NCBI GenBank assembly: GCA_036258555.1
Contig: DATADL010000100.1
Span: forward strand, 1 to 59,986
Origin: JALZEG01 sp036258555
GTDB lineage: Bacteria > Actinomycetota > CADDZG01 > WHSQ01
DNA length: 59,986 bases
Reading direction: 5' to 3'
How positions within the stretch are numbered: position 1 is the first letter of the stretch; every line of letters starts with the position of its first letter. Both the position numbers and the translations under genes were made by a program. The notes below the pieces were generated by a model that made no database searches, was not told the origin of the DNA, and was given only the letters and a program-made list of their open reading frames with translations. Below are positions 48,815 through 57,726 of the stretch, piece by piece.

Positions 48815-48954
48815 CTCGAACGCTCCTTCGGCAATCCCCTAGCCACTGTCGCCACCCGCGAAGCTCGTGGAACCCGGCCCGGCCGGTTCTATTCCCATAC
48901 GACGCGTTCGCAAGCAGGAAAGTTGTATGGGGGCGCCGGGAGTCCTGCACGAGC

Positions 48955-49300
48955 GCCGAGAAAAAGGAGACGGGGTTACCGCCACGAGGAGAAAGAGAAA
49001 GGCCCGAGGGACCGGAGGGGCCGCTCGGTAGCCGGCCGTGACCGGTTATTGGAGCGTTGTCCTCGAGCCACTCGGGCCTCTCACCCGGGTCCCACAGCGA
49101 CCGGGCCGCAACCCAGTGGCTATGGGGCCAATCTCAATGTCCCAAGCAACCGCCCGACTCCGCCGCCACCCGGACGACCGGCGAGCCGGTCCCCCGCTCC
49201 CTGCCGGCGGTCCGCTCCGAGGAGCTTCCCTCCGGCCGGGCGACGCCTCCCTTTCGGTCGGCGCCTGCGGCGACTGTGCCGTTTGATTGCTTGGGACAGG
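48955..49300. other. structured gene-free region, candidate RNA
   Basis: The 646 bp between 48814 and 49461 encode no credible protein. Two strong closing helices are visible: AGGCCCGAG (49000-49008) with CTCGGGCCT (49071-49079), and TGTCCCAAGCAA (49138-49149) with TTGCTTGGGACA (49287-49298), 12 perfect pairs. An inner GACCGG/CCGGTC hairpin lies near 49180. On the minus strand the first helix is followed by TTTCTCTTTCTCC and later CCTTTTTCTC, pyrimidine runs that could end a transcript. I could not match it to RNase P RNA, tmRNA, 6S RNA or a known riboswitch. Confidence 0.5.
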
Positions 49301-49460
49301 ACGCAACATAGGGCCGCGCGAGGGGCGCGTCAATAGCGCAGCCGAAGGAACTTCGAAGGCCGCGAAACATTCGCGTTCTCCCCAGGTTGCGCCCCCGTGC
49401 ACCCACAGGTTCTGAACAATTTGTGCTGTTTGCCGAAAGCGCGATTAGCGGGGACCATGC

Positions 49461-49826
49461 GTGGTCATGAGGACGCACCAGACCGAGTGCACGACGACGA
49501 CGAAGACCGCGCTCGACTTCGTCGACATCACCGACGAGGTCCAGGAGGCGCTGAGCGCGTCGGGCATCGGGTCCGGGCAGGTGACGGTATTCGCGCCGCA
49601 CCGTGACTGCGCCATACTCATCAACGAGCGTGAGTCGGGGCTCCACACGGACATCCGCACCACGCTCGAGAGGCTCGGCGGCAAGCGGACCGTCGTGGGC
49701 TCGAAGTCCGTCGTGCTTCCGGCGATGGACGGCGCGCTCCGGCTGGGACAGTGGCAACGCGTGCTGCTGCTCGAGCTCGACCGCGCGCAAGAGCGTTCGA
49801 TAATCGTCCAGATCGTGGGTGAGTGA
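49461..49826 (+). CDS. YjbQ/UPF0047 family protein
   Basis: A 121-residue protein (or 119 from ATG 49467). Conserved family segments are ALDFVDITDEVQEALSASGI, the NERESGLHTDI region and GALRLGQWQRVLLLELDRAQERSI. E. coli YjbQ was linked to thiamin phosphate synthase activity, and a catalytic function is debated. Several His residues conserved elsewhere (HTT-x, HLR) are missing here, so activity is uncertain. GGGGA upstream. The stop overlaps the proS frame. Confidence 0.75.
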   Translation: MVMRTHQTECTTTTKTALDFVDITDEVQEALSASGIGSGQVTVFAPHRDCAILINERESGLHTDIRTTLERLGGKRTVVGSKSVVLPAMDGALRLGQWQRVLLLELDRAQERSIIVQIVGE

Positions 49827-49828
49827 GG

Positions 49829-51268
49829 ATGGCCAAAGAGAGTCGCCTGCCGAAGCAGGAAGAGGACTTCCCCGCCTGGTACCAGGAGGTCGTCAAGCAG
49901 TCCGGCATGGCCGAGCACGGCCTCGCCAGGGGTTCGCAGATCATCAAGCCGCACGGCTACGCGGTGTGGGAGAACCTCCAGCGCGCTCTCGACGACCGTT
50001 TCAAGGCGACCGGCCACGAGAACCTGATGTTCCCCCTGCTGTTCCCGTTGAGCCTCCTCGAGAAGGAGGCGGAGCACGTCGAGGGCTTCGCACCGGAGCT
50101 CGCCGTCGTGACGCACGGAGGCGGCGAGGAGCTCGAGGAGCCCCTGGTCATCCGGCCGACCTCCGAGGCCGTCATCTGGACCACCTACGGGAACTGGATC
50201 CAGAGCTACCGCGACCTGCCGCTCCTCTACAACCAGTGGTGCAACGTCCTGCGCTGGGAGAAGCGCACGCGCCTCTTCCTGCGCACGAGCGAGTTCTGGT
50301 GGCAGGAGGGCCACACCGCGCACGCCACCCGCGACGAGGCGTGGGAGGAGGCCGTCCGCATGCTCGAGGTCTACCGCGAGGTCGCAACGGACGTCCTGGC
50401 GATCCCGGTGCTCGCAGGTCGCAAGTCGGCCTCGGAGCGGTTCCCGGGCGCGGACGAGACGCTGCCGATCGAGGCCTTGATGCGCGACCGCAAGGCGTTG
50501 CAGTGCGGCACGTCCCATTTCCTGGGCCAGAACTTCTCCAAGGCCTACGACGTGCAGTTCCTGAACAAGGACGGCGAGCTCGAGTACGCGTGGGGCACGT
50601 CGTGGGGGTTCACGACGCGCATGGTCGGCGGGACGATCATGACGCACGGCGACGACCGCGGCCTCCGGCTCCCGCCGGCCGTCGCGCCGGTCCAGGTCGT
50701 CGTCGTCCCGATCTACAAGACCGACGACGAGCAGTCGTCGGTGCTCGCGGCCGCCGCGAAGGTCCGCGACGCGCTCGCCGGCGCCGGCGTGAAGGTGCGG
50801 GTGGACGACCGCGACCAGCACAGGCCCGGCTTCAAGTTCTCCGAGTGGGAGCTAAAGGGAGTGCCGATAAGGGTAGAGATCGGCCCGCGCGACCTCGCGG
50901 CGGATCAGGTCACGGTCGCGGACAGGATCACCGGACAAAAGGAGCAGGTCGGGATCGAACAGACGATCGCGGGGATGCGGGGGCGACTCGACGCCTCGCA
51001 GGATGCGCTGCTGGCCGACGCGACGGCCTTCCGCGACGCGAACACCCACGAGTTCTCCGGGTTCGACGCCCTGAAGGAAGGCGTGGACGCCGAAGGCGGG
51101 TTCTGGGTCGGCGCCTGGTGCGGCGACGCGTCGTGCGAGGAGAGGGTCACCGCCGAGACGAAGGCCACGATCCGCGTCCTGCCGCTCGAACGCGAGGACC
51201 CGGGCGCCGCCTGCGTGGTGTGCGGACGTGCCGGAACGGAGCGCGCGACGTGGGCAAAGGCCTATTAG
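49829..51268 (+). CDS. proS: prolyl-tRNA synthetase, archaeal/eukaryotic type
   Basis: A 479-residue class II synthetase. Motif 2 is in LRWEKRTRLFLRTSEFWWQEGH and motif 3 in the DDRGLRLPPAVAPVQVVVVP region. It has no editing (INS) insert. The anticodon-binding domain and a C-terminal zinc-like part follow, with CGDASCEERV and CVVCG. That layout is the shorter type 3/archaeal-like ProRS found in some bacteria. ATG 49829 is preferred; GTG 49823 is two codons earlier. tRNA-Pro is also in this window at 28.7 kb. Confidence 0.93.
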   Translation: MAKESRLPKQEEDFPAWYQEVVKQSGMAEHGLARGSQIIKPHGYAVWENLQRALDDRFKATGHENLMFPLLFPLSLLEKEAEHVEGFAPELAVVTHGGGEELEEPLVIRPTSEAVIWTTYGNWIQSYRDLPLLYNQWCNVLRWEKRTRLFLRTSEFWWQEGHTAHATRDEAWEEAVRMLEVYREVATDVLAIPVLAGRKSASERFPGADETLPIEALMRDRKALQCGTSHFLGQNFSKAYDVQFLNKDGELEYAWGTSWGFTTRMVGGTIMTHGDDRGLRLPPAVAPVQVVVVPIYKTDDEQSSVLAAAAKVRDALAGAGVKVRVDDRDQHRPGFKFSEWELKGVPIRVEIGPRDLAADQVTVADRITGQKEQVGIEQTIAGMRGRLDASQDALLADATAFRDANTHEFSGFDALKEGVDAEGGFWVGAWCGDASCEERVTAETKATIRVLPLEREDPGAACVVCGRAGTERATWAKAY

Positions 51269-51320
51269 CGGCGCCCCGGGGTTGTTAGTGTTCAGACCTG
51301 TTTGAACCCACGAGGGGGAC

Positions 51321-53957
51321 ATGGCACGACCCTGGCGCCTTCCTGCGGCTGACGCCGCAGCGGACGAGGCGCAACGCAAGATCGAGGTTCTCGAGAGCCA
51401 GCTGGAAGCGTCGCTGGAGGGCTCCCTCGTGGTCTGGGTCGACGGCAGCATCGTCTCGTTCAATCGCCGGTTCGTCGAGATGTGGAGCCTCCCGCCGCAC
51501 GCCCTCGAGACGGAGTCCGACCAGGACATCACCCAGGCGATCTTCGACCAGCTCGTCGATCCGCGCGGGTTCGAGGAGCGCGTGCTCGACCTCTACCGCC
51601 ACCCCGAGAGGACCCCGCGCGACGAGCTGCGGCTGAAGGACGGGCGGGTCTTCGAGGCCTACGGCACCCCCCTTCAGGACGAGGGCGGGCGCTACCACGG
51701 GTGGGCCTGGTTCTTCCGCGACGTCTCGGACAGGAAGCGCACCGAGCAGCGGCTCGCCGCCCAGTACGACGTCGTCAAGGTGCTCGCCGGCGCGTCGACT
51801 CTGACCGAGGCCGCCCCCCGTCTGCTCGAGGCCATCGCCGAAGGATTCGGGTGGACCTGCGCGAGCCTGTGGCGCATCGACGAAGAGGCCGGGATGCTGC
51901 GTTGCGTCGACGTCTACACGAAGCCCGGCACGGACACGGAATCGTTCGCCGACGTCAGCCGCGCGCTGCTGATCCCCAAGGGGGGCGGGCTTCCCGGCTT
52001 CGTCTGGGAGTCGGGCAAGGCGGAGTGGATCGCGAACGTCCACGAGAACCCGGTGTTCGTGCGGGCTTCCGCGGCGCGCCAGGCCGGCCTCCACGCGGCG
52101 ATCCTCTTCCCCGTCCATTGCGCCGAGAGGGTCACCGGCGTGCTCGAGTTCTTCAGCCCGGAGATCCGCGAGCCCGACCACGAGCTCCTACGGATGATGG
52201 AGGCGATCGGGGGCCAGATCGGCCAGTTCGTCGAGAGAGAGACGGTCCAGGAGGAGGTGCGCGCGAGCGAAGCTCGCAAGTCGGCGATCCTCGAGGCCGC
52301 GCTCGACTGCATCGTGCTGATGGACCACAACGGGCGCGTCGTCGAGTTCAACCCGACGGCCGAGCGCGTCTTCGGGTACCGCCGCGACGACGTGGTCGGC
52401 AAGGAGATGGCGAGCCTGATCATCCCGCCCGAGCTCCGCGACGCGCACCGCCAGGGGCTCGCCCGCTACCTCGAGACCGGCGAGGGCCCGGTCGTCGGGA
52501 ACCGCATCGAGATCAAGGCGATGCGGGCCGACGGGACGGAGTTCCCCGTCGAGCTCGCCATCACGCGTGTCGACGTCGCCGGACCGCCGCTGTTCACGGG
52601 GTACCTGCGCGACATCGCCGACCGGCGGCAGGCCGACGAGGAGCGCCGGGATCTGCTGGCGCGCGAGCAGGAGGCCCGCGCGGTGGCGGAGGCGGCGCAG
52701 GAGCGGCTCGCGTTCCTGGCGGTCGCGAGCGCACAGATGGGGTCGTCCCTCGACTACCGCGAGACCCTGCAGAGCCTCGTCGACCTCGTGGTCCCCCGCA
52801 TCGCGGACTGGTGCTTCGTCGACGTCCTCCAGGAAGACGACAGCCACGTGCGGATCGCGCTCTCGTATGCCGATCCGTCGCAATCGGCCATCGCCCAGGA
52901 GCTGGCACAGCCCTCCCCCAGCGGCGAGCGGGTCGGCGTTCAGGCCGTCCTGAAGGGCGGCCGCCCGATCCTCGTCGACCACTACACGGACGACGTCTTC
53001 GCGGAGCTCGGCGTGACCGAGGAGCGCCGCGACCTCCTGCGGCGCATGGCGCCGTCGTCGCACATGATCGTCCCGCTGCGGGCGCGCGGCCGGGTCCTCG
53101 GCGCGCTCGTGCTGCTGTCCACGCGACCGGACCGCGTCTACGGACGGGACGACCTCGCCCTCGCGGAGGAGCTGGCGCGCAGGGCGGCGATCGCGATCGA
53201 CAACGCCCGGCTGTTCCAGGAGCGGACGCACGTGGCGCGGACCCTCCAGAAGAGCCTGCTGCCCCCGAGCCTTCCGGAGATACCGGGCGTCGACCTGGCC
53301 GCACGTTACGAGCCCGCCGGTGAGGCGAACGAGGTCGGCGGCGACTTCTTCGACGCGTTCCGGTGGGGACGGCGGCGGTGGGCCCTCGTGATCGGGGACG
53401 TCTCGGGGAAGGGTCCGGACGCCGCCGCCGTGACCGGGCTCGCCCGCCACACCCTGCGGGCCGCCGCGCTCGCCCAACGCAGCCCGAGCGCGATCCTCGG
53501 CGTCCTCAACGAGGCCCTGCTCGCCGACGGGCCGCGGGAGAAGTTCTCGACCGTCGTCTTCGCCACGCTCGAGAGGACCGACGACGGCGTCTGTCTCACG
53601 GCCGCGAGCGGAGGGCATCCGCCGCCCCTCGTCCTGCGGCGCGACGGCAACCTCGAGGAGCTCGCGGTGCCGGGGACCCTGATCGGCGTCTTCCCGGAGG
53701 TCGAGCTGACGGACCAGTTCACCTACCTCGAGGCAGGTGACATGGTCGTCTTCTACACCGACGGAGTCACCGACATCCCCGGGCTAGAGGACGAGAACGA
53801 GAGCCTGCTCGTCGAGAGCTTCCTGCGTGCCGCGTCGTCGTCGGAGGACCCGCGGGTGGTGGCGGACGAGATCGTGCGTGCCGCGGTGGAGGTGCAGAAC
53901 GGGGCGCCGCGCGACGACATCGCGCTGCTCGTGCTGCGCGTCCGCGACGCTACCTAG
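51321..53957 (+). CDS. PAS-GAF-PAS-GAF-SpoIIE phosphatase signalling protein
   Basis: An 878-residue soluble protein. From the N-terminus: PAS (about 25-140), GAF (about 150-305), PAS (about 320-435, with the VELAITRVDV strand), coiled coil (about 440-470), GAF (about 470-630), and PP2C/SpoIIE phosphatase (about 650-875: ARYEPAGEANEVGGDFFDAF, DVSGKGPDAA, TDGVTD, DDIALLVLRV). It likely dephosphorylates an anti-anti-sigma or similar protein in response to redox, light or small ligands; no specific cofactor residue stands out. ATG 51321 has GAGGGGGA upstream and TAGTGT (51287-51292) as a -10 candidate. Confidence 0.88.
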   Translation: MARPWRLPAADAAADEAQRKIEVLESQLEASLEGSLVVWVDGSIVSFNRRFVEMWSLPPHALETESDQDITQAIFDQLVDPRGFEERVLDLYRHPERTPRDELRLKDGRVFEAYGTPLQDEGGRYHGWAWFFRDVSDRKRTEQRLAAQYDVVKVLAGASTLTEAAPRLLEAIAEGFGWTCASLWRIDEEAGMLRCVDVYTKPGTDTESFADVSRALLIPKGGGLPGFVWESGKAEWIANVHENPVFVRASAARQAGLHAAILFPVHCAERVTGVLEFFSPEIREPDHELLRMMEAIGGQIGQFVERETVQEEVRASEARKSAILEAALDCIVLMDHNGRVVEFNPTAERVFGYRRDDVVGKEMASLIIPPELRDAHRQGLARYLETGEGPVVGNRIEIKAMRADGTEFPVELAITRVDVAGPPLFTGYLRDIADRRQADEERRDLLAREQEARAVAEAAQERLAFLAVASAQMGSSLDYRETLQSLVDLVVPRIADWCFVDVLQEDDSHVRIALSYADPSQSAIAQELAQPSPSGERVGVQAVLKGGRPILVDHYTDDVFAELGVTEERRDLLRRMAPSSHMIVPLRARGRVLGALVLLSTRPDRVYGRDDLALAEELARRAAIAIDNARLFQERTHVARTLQKSLLPPSLPEIPGVDLAARYEPAGEANEVGGDFFDAFRWGRRRWALVIGDVSGKGPDAAAVTGLARHTLRAAALAQRSPSAILGVLNEALLADGPREKFSTVVFATLERTDDGVCLTAASGGHPPPLVLRRDGNLEELAVPGTLIGVFPEVELTDQFTYLEAGDMVVFYTDGVTDIPGLEDENESLLVESFLRAASSSEDPRVVADEIVRAAVEVQNGAPRDDIALLVLRVRDAT

Positions 53958-55908
53958 GGCCCCCCGGCAGGAGGTCGTCGAACCAGGGCTCGCCCTCCAG
54001 CGGGGGCAGTGGTCCCGAATCGCCCTCGTCCGGCGTGGGCCGGGCTCCCGCCGCGTCGCCGGTCCTGGCGGAGTCCCGGAACGAGACCACGTCGTAGTTG
54101 CGGCCGGTGCCGCGCGGCGTGCAGATCGTGGTCTCGAAGAGAACGCGGTCGTTGGCGTCGTCTGCATGGGTGAAGAACCCGTCCCTGCCCGGCGGGTAGT
54201 CCTCGATCTGCGTGACGCGTCCGCCCGCGAAGCGCAGGATCTCCGCGTTCGTCCCGCACCCGTAGCCGGACTGCAGGTAGTAGACCGTGCCGTCGCGCGT
54301 CACCGAGCCGCCGTAGTTGATGCGCCGGGCCGGCCGCGGCATCTTCGTGCGCGCGCCGGTGCCGAGGTTGATCCGGTAGACGTCGCACGTCCGGCCACAC
54401 TTCGTCCAGACGGCGAACGACCCGCTGATCTGGCCGGCGACGAGCGCCGACTGACCCCGCGCGGTCGCGAGGATCCGCGGCCCCCCGCCGCGGAGCGATT
54501 GCACGATCACGTGCGACACCTTGCCGCGCTGGCGCGTGAATAGGACGCGTCCGCGCGACAGCGACGGGTGCCACTCCCAACCCGGCGTGTTCATGCGGTC
54601 CAGCGTCGAGACCTGGCGCCGGCGCTTCACGTCGTACAGCCTCAGGTCCGACCGCTGCCCCCGCACCTGCTGGTAGACGAGCTTCGTCCCGTCGACGCTG
54701 CCCGGATAGCCGCTCGTCCGCGGCGGGTTCACGCGGAACGCCTTGCCCCGCTTGCGCGCCATGAGCGGGTTGTCGCCTCCACGGGAGCGGCCCACGCTCC
54801 ACAGCAGGTAGCCGGACCCGGCCCCCGGGTTGCTCTGCTCCCCCCGTCCCGCCGCGATGCGGTACTGGGGCCAGATCACGCGGAAGCGAAGCCGGTGGCC
54901 GGTGTACCCGGTGGCCGTGAGGGCGAAGACGCGATCGCCCCCGCGCGGCGCCCTCATCGACCCGGGAACGATGAGCTCTTCGTCGGGATACGTGGTGCCG
55001 TCGAGGTCGGTCCTCGCGACGGGTCCGGCCAGCCCGGCGCGGTGGACGGCGAGATCGCCGTCGGGATCCAGCGAGGAGTACACGTAACGCTCGTCGGGAC
55101 TGACGGCGTAGGCGCCGCCCGCCCGCGGATACGTCACGACCGCGACGTAGTCGGCGATGCGGCGCCGCTCGACTCCCGCGGGCCGTGACACGGGCAGGAT
55201 CCTTCGTACGTAGAAGGTCTCGCCGTCCGACGAGAACGTGACGTCGTCGACGTAGTCGTCGGCGGGGCTCTGGTCCACGAAGACGGGGGCCCGGGCGGCG
55301 ACGTTGAACCGCGCGAGCCCGCTCCCGCCGTTGGCGTCCCAGACGAACATCGTGTCGGGATCGCTCGGCACCACGGCGTGCTCGGCGCAGCGGGTCAGGC
55401 GCGCGTCCTCGTGCGGGATCGGGATCCGCGCGGTCAGGTCGATCGACGCGAGCTCGCCCGCGGTCTCGACGCACGAGTGCGTGAAGTAGATCGTGTCGCG
55501 GCTCTTGCTCAGGTACCGGGGAGCGACGTAGGGGGTCACGTCGATGCGGTCGGCGACCTCCAGGGTGGCCAGGTCGACCACCGCGATCTCGTTGCTGCGC
55601 GCCAGCGCCACGTAGAGGAGGTCGCCGTCGGGCAGCAGGTCGGCCGCTCCGAGGAGCCCGTCGATGCGCGCGACCTGGCGGCCGTCGAACCCGAAGACGA
55701 AGACGGCGTCCGCCGAGGACTCCGGCCCCCCCGACACGAGCACGTGCCGGCGCTCCTGGTCCACGTGCATGTCGGCGAACGACGTCAACGGGAACAGCGT
55801 CTCGGCGCCGCGCGCCGGCGGAGCCGAGTCGAACGGCAGCACTACTAGCGAGAGCGCAGCGACGAGACAGACCGTCCGTCGCGCGCCGATGGTCCACCCC
55901 CCTGGCAC
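53954..55908 (-). CDS. exported protein with tandem beta-propeller-like domains
   Basis: A 652-residue exported protein with a signal peptide (residues 1-34, TVCLVAALSLVVLPFDSAPPARG). The first propeller (about 40-340) has repeats such as HVDQERRHVLVSGG and AYAVSPDERYVYSSL. The second (about 360-620) has repeats of a TolB-like kind (YPGSVDGTKLVYQQV, LRLYDVKRRRQVST). Two Cys pairs suggest disulphides (CGRTCDV, GCGTNAE). Stop codons of this gene and the phosphatase gene share CTAG (53954-53957). Binding function only; no catalytic site is visible. Confidence 0.75.
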
Positions 55909-55914
55909 GAGGGC

Positions 55915-55920
55915 ACTGTA
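55915..55920 (-). promoter_or_regulatory. leaderless-type -10 box of the exported propeller gene
   Basis: Minus strand TACAGT exactly six bases before GTG 55908. It supports this GTG as the start. Confidence 0.6.
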
Positions 55921-55963
55921 TGGCGGACCCGGGGACCGGCGCTAGGGGGTTGGGCCGAAAAAA

Positions 55964-56695
55964 CTAGCCTTCTACGAGATCGAGCACCTCGAGGATCTGC
56001 GGATGGCGCTCGATGCAGACCTCGGCTTCCGGAGCGTCCGTCTTGTCGTCGTGGACGCCCTTGAAGCGCACCGCGTGCATGCCGACGTCGTGGGCGCCGG
56101 CGATGTCGGTGCGCCTGAGGTCGCCGACGTGCAGAGCCTCGGGCGGCCGCACGCCGAGCTCGGCGAGGGCCTTGGCGAAGATCTCGTTGCCGGGCTTCGG
56201 GACGCCGACCTCGTCCGAGAAGCAGAGCGTGTCGAAGTACTCCAGCAGGCCCGCGTCCTCGAGGAGCTGGCGCACGACGCGGCCGGGCGTGAACCCCGTG
56301 TCGCAGATGAGGCCGACGCCCAGACCCTTCTCCTTGAGCGCCTTCAGCGTCTCGCGCGCGTCGTCGACCTCCACTACCCCGGCGTCGAGGCTGGCCTCCT
56401 CGAACTCCTTCGTTAGCTGGGTGATCTTGTCGTCGTCGAAGATGCCCTTCTCCTCCAGGCAGTACGCGGCCATCCGGCCGGGGCCGAAGCTCTCGACCTG
56501 CTTCCAGGCTTCGTCGTGACGCGCCCAGGCCTCGTCCAGCAGAGCGCGGGCCTCCGCCTCGGGAAGGTCCAGGAAATGACTGAGGGCGCCCAGACGTTTC
56601 GTCATGGCGCCCTCCCAGTCGCGGTCCCGCAGCAACGTGCCCCAGCAGTCGTAGGTGACTGCGCGGATCCCCTCCACCCTTCTAACCAACGTCAC
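55964..56695 (-). CDS. HAD-superfamily hydrolase
   Basis: A 243-residue phosphatase-like protein. Motif I reads YDCWGTLL, so the nucleophilic Asp is present but the second Asp is Trp. Motif II is in GLICDTGFTPG, and motifs III/IV in VPKPGNEIFAKAL and LHVGDLRRTDIAGA. The cap insertion covers about residues 25-95. The start (GTG 56695) lies within the end of kal, so it is cotranscribed with that gene. Substrate unknown; the Trp suggests a dehalogenase-like subfamily rather than a classical phosphatase. Confidence 0.82.
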   Translation of the reverse strand: MTLVRRVEGIRAVTYDCWGTLLRDRDWEGAMTKRLGALSHFLDLPEAEARALLDEAWARHDEAWKQVESFGPGRMAAYCLEEKGIFDDDKITQLTKEFEEASLDAGVVEVDDARETLKALKEKGLGVGLICDTGFTPGRVVRQLLEDAGLLEYFDTLCFSDEVGVPKPGNEIFAKALAELGVRPPEALHVGDLRRTDIAGAHDVGMHAVRFKGVHDDKTDAPEAEVCIERHPQILEVLDLVEG

Positions 56696-57098
56696 TCCCC
56701 CTTCGACGCTCCTGCTTCACCACGCACGTGCCGGTTGCTCTGGCCACGGGCTCGGGCTCCGGCAACACGTCCGCGGCGGAGTCCGAGAGCTCGGGTCGGG
56801 CCACAGCGTACCGGACGGCCTCGAACTGCATCTCTCGGGACGTCCGGCCGATGCGGACGATCCGGCCCCGGACCTCGACGAAGTCGCCGGCCTGCACGGG
56901 CGCGAGGAAGTCGACGCTCGAGTAGCCCGCGAAAAGTCCCTCGTCGCCGTCGGAGCGGATGCAGAGCTCGGTGGCGACGTCGCCGAAGAGCTCGAGGAGC
57001 CGGGCTCCGGCGACGAGGCCGCCGCCGTAGTGGGCGTCTGCCTGCGAGAGCCGGAGCCGGTGGGTCGCGGTGATCTCGGGTTCGGGGGCTTCGGCCAC
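56682..57098 (-). CDS. kal: 3-aminobutyryl-CoA ammonia-lyase (hotdog fold)
   Basis: A 138-residue protein. It matches the clostridial/fusobacterial lysine-fermentation enzyme Kal as recalled: RLSQADAHYGGGLVAGARLL, LFGDVATELCIRSDGDEGLF and FLAPVQAGDFVEVRGRIVRI. Kal removes ammonia from 3-aminobutyryl-CoA to give crotonyl-CoA. The kamD/kamE genes lie 1.4 kb upstream on the same strand, which supports the call. GTG 57098 has a TAGGCT box six bases upstream. The last 30 residues (VARATGTCVVKQERRRG) are family-like. Confidence 0.85.
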   Translation of the reverse strand: MAEAPEPEITATHRLRLSQADAHYGGGLVAGARLLELFGDVATELCIRSDGDEGLFAGYSSVDFLAPVQAGDFVEVRGRIVRIGRTSREMQFEAVRYAVARPELSDSAADVLPEPEPVARATGTCVVKQERRRGSDVG

Positions 57099-57104
57099 GC
57101 CGGG

Positions 57105-57110
57105 AGCCTA
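57105..57110 (-). promoter_or_regulatory. leaderless-type -10 box of kal
   Basis: Minus strand TAGGCT exactly six bases before GTG 57098. It implies kal can be transcribed separately from kamDE. Confidence 0.6.
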
Positions 57111-57133
57111 TCCGTGGCGCACCGGTTGGGCGC

Positions 57134-57316
57134 TCAGAAGGGCTGGGAGCGGCCGAGGTGCCATCCGTTGCAGTCGTCGCACCGGTACGGGTCCCCGTGG
57201 TCCTCGTACGTCGTGTCTCGGATCTCGCGCGACGCGGCCTTGGCCTCGAAGTACGAGCCGTACCGACGCTTGCCCGTAGCCCGGCAGACCGTCCGTCCGG
57301 AATAGCTCGGCCTCAC
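57134..57316 (-). CDS. small zinc-finger-like protein
   Basis: A 60-residue basic protein. The C-terminus reads YRCDDCNGWHLGRSQ, a C-x2-C-x3-H pattern seen in many small phage- and bacterial-encoded proteins of unknown function. The start GTG 57316 overlaps the arsC stop (GTGA), as coupled genes do here, which supports it being real. The N-terminal part (RATGKRRYGSYFEAKAASRE) could bind nucleic acid. No function can be assigned. Confidence 0.6.
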   Translation of the reverse strand: MRPSYSGRTVCRATGKRRYGSYFEAKAASREIRDTTYEDHGDPYRCDDCNGWHLGRSQPF

Positions 57317-57708
57317 GGCTCCAGGCGCTTCGCGAGGTCCTCGACCCTGTCGAAGATCGCGTCGCGGATCTGGCCGTAGTCCCTCAGCGGTTGCCCCGCG
57401 TCGTCCGTCAACGACCAGTCCTCCACGTTCGCGTCCGGCGCGATCTCCCCCACGTCGCAGCCGAACGTGACGACCACCTCCGCCTTTGCAGCGTCGTCCG
57501 GTGAGAGGGCGACCCCGGGTCCCTCGCGGAGCGACAACCCCTTCTCGGCGAGAGCCCCGACGGCTGCGGGATTGGCCGAGTCCCCCGGAGTGGTCCCGGC
57601 CGAGGAGACGTCGAAGCGGTCTCCGGCGATCTCCTTCAGGTAGGCCTCGGCGACGCGTGACTTGCCGGCGTTGTGCGCGCAGACGAACACGACCTTCTTC
57701 TTCTCCAT
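57313..57708 (-). CDS. ArsC-like low-molecular-weight phosphatase family protein
   Basis: A 131-residue protein of the arsenate reductase/LMW tyrosine phosphatase fold. The P-loop is CAHNAGKSR: where C-x5-R is usual, a Lys is at the Arg position. Lys occurs at this place in some mycothiol-dependent actinobacterial arsenate reductases (as I recall, Corynebacterium ArsC1), so activity may be retained. A second Cys (VVTFGCDVGE) is near residue 78, as in ArsC reaction cycles. The family Asp is in DWSLTDDAGQPLRDYGQIRDAI. No arsR or arsenite exporter gene is in the window. Confidence 0.78.
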   Translation of the reverse strand: MEKKKVVFVCAHNAGKSRVAEAYLKEIAGDRFDVSSAGTTPGDSANPAAVGALAEKGLSLREGPGVALSPDDAAKAEVVVTFGCDVGEIAPDANVEDWSLTDDAGQPLRDYGQIRDAIFDRVEDLAKRLEP

Positions 57709-57714
57709 GGGCAG

Positions 57715-57720
57715 AGGCTA
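57715..57720 (-). promoter_or_regulatory. leaderless-type -10 box of the arsC-like gene
   Basis: Minus strand TAGCCT exactly six bases before ATG 57708, within the 18-bp gap after kamE. Confidence 0.6.
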
Positions 57721-57726
57721 GCGGCG

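Noticed and set aside
48955..49300. RNase P RNA or tmRNA
   Set aside because: I looked for the GAGGAAAGTC, ACAGAA and tmRNA end signatures on both strands and did not find them.
49046..49402. Minus-strand protein of 118 residues in the gap before yjbQ
   Set aside because: Pro/Arg/Ser-rich with no family pattern; it crosses both strong RNA helices.
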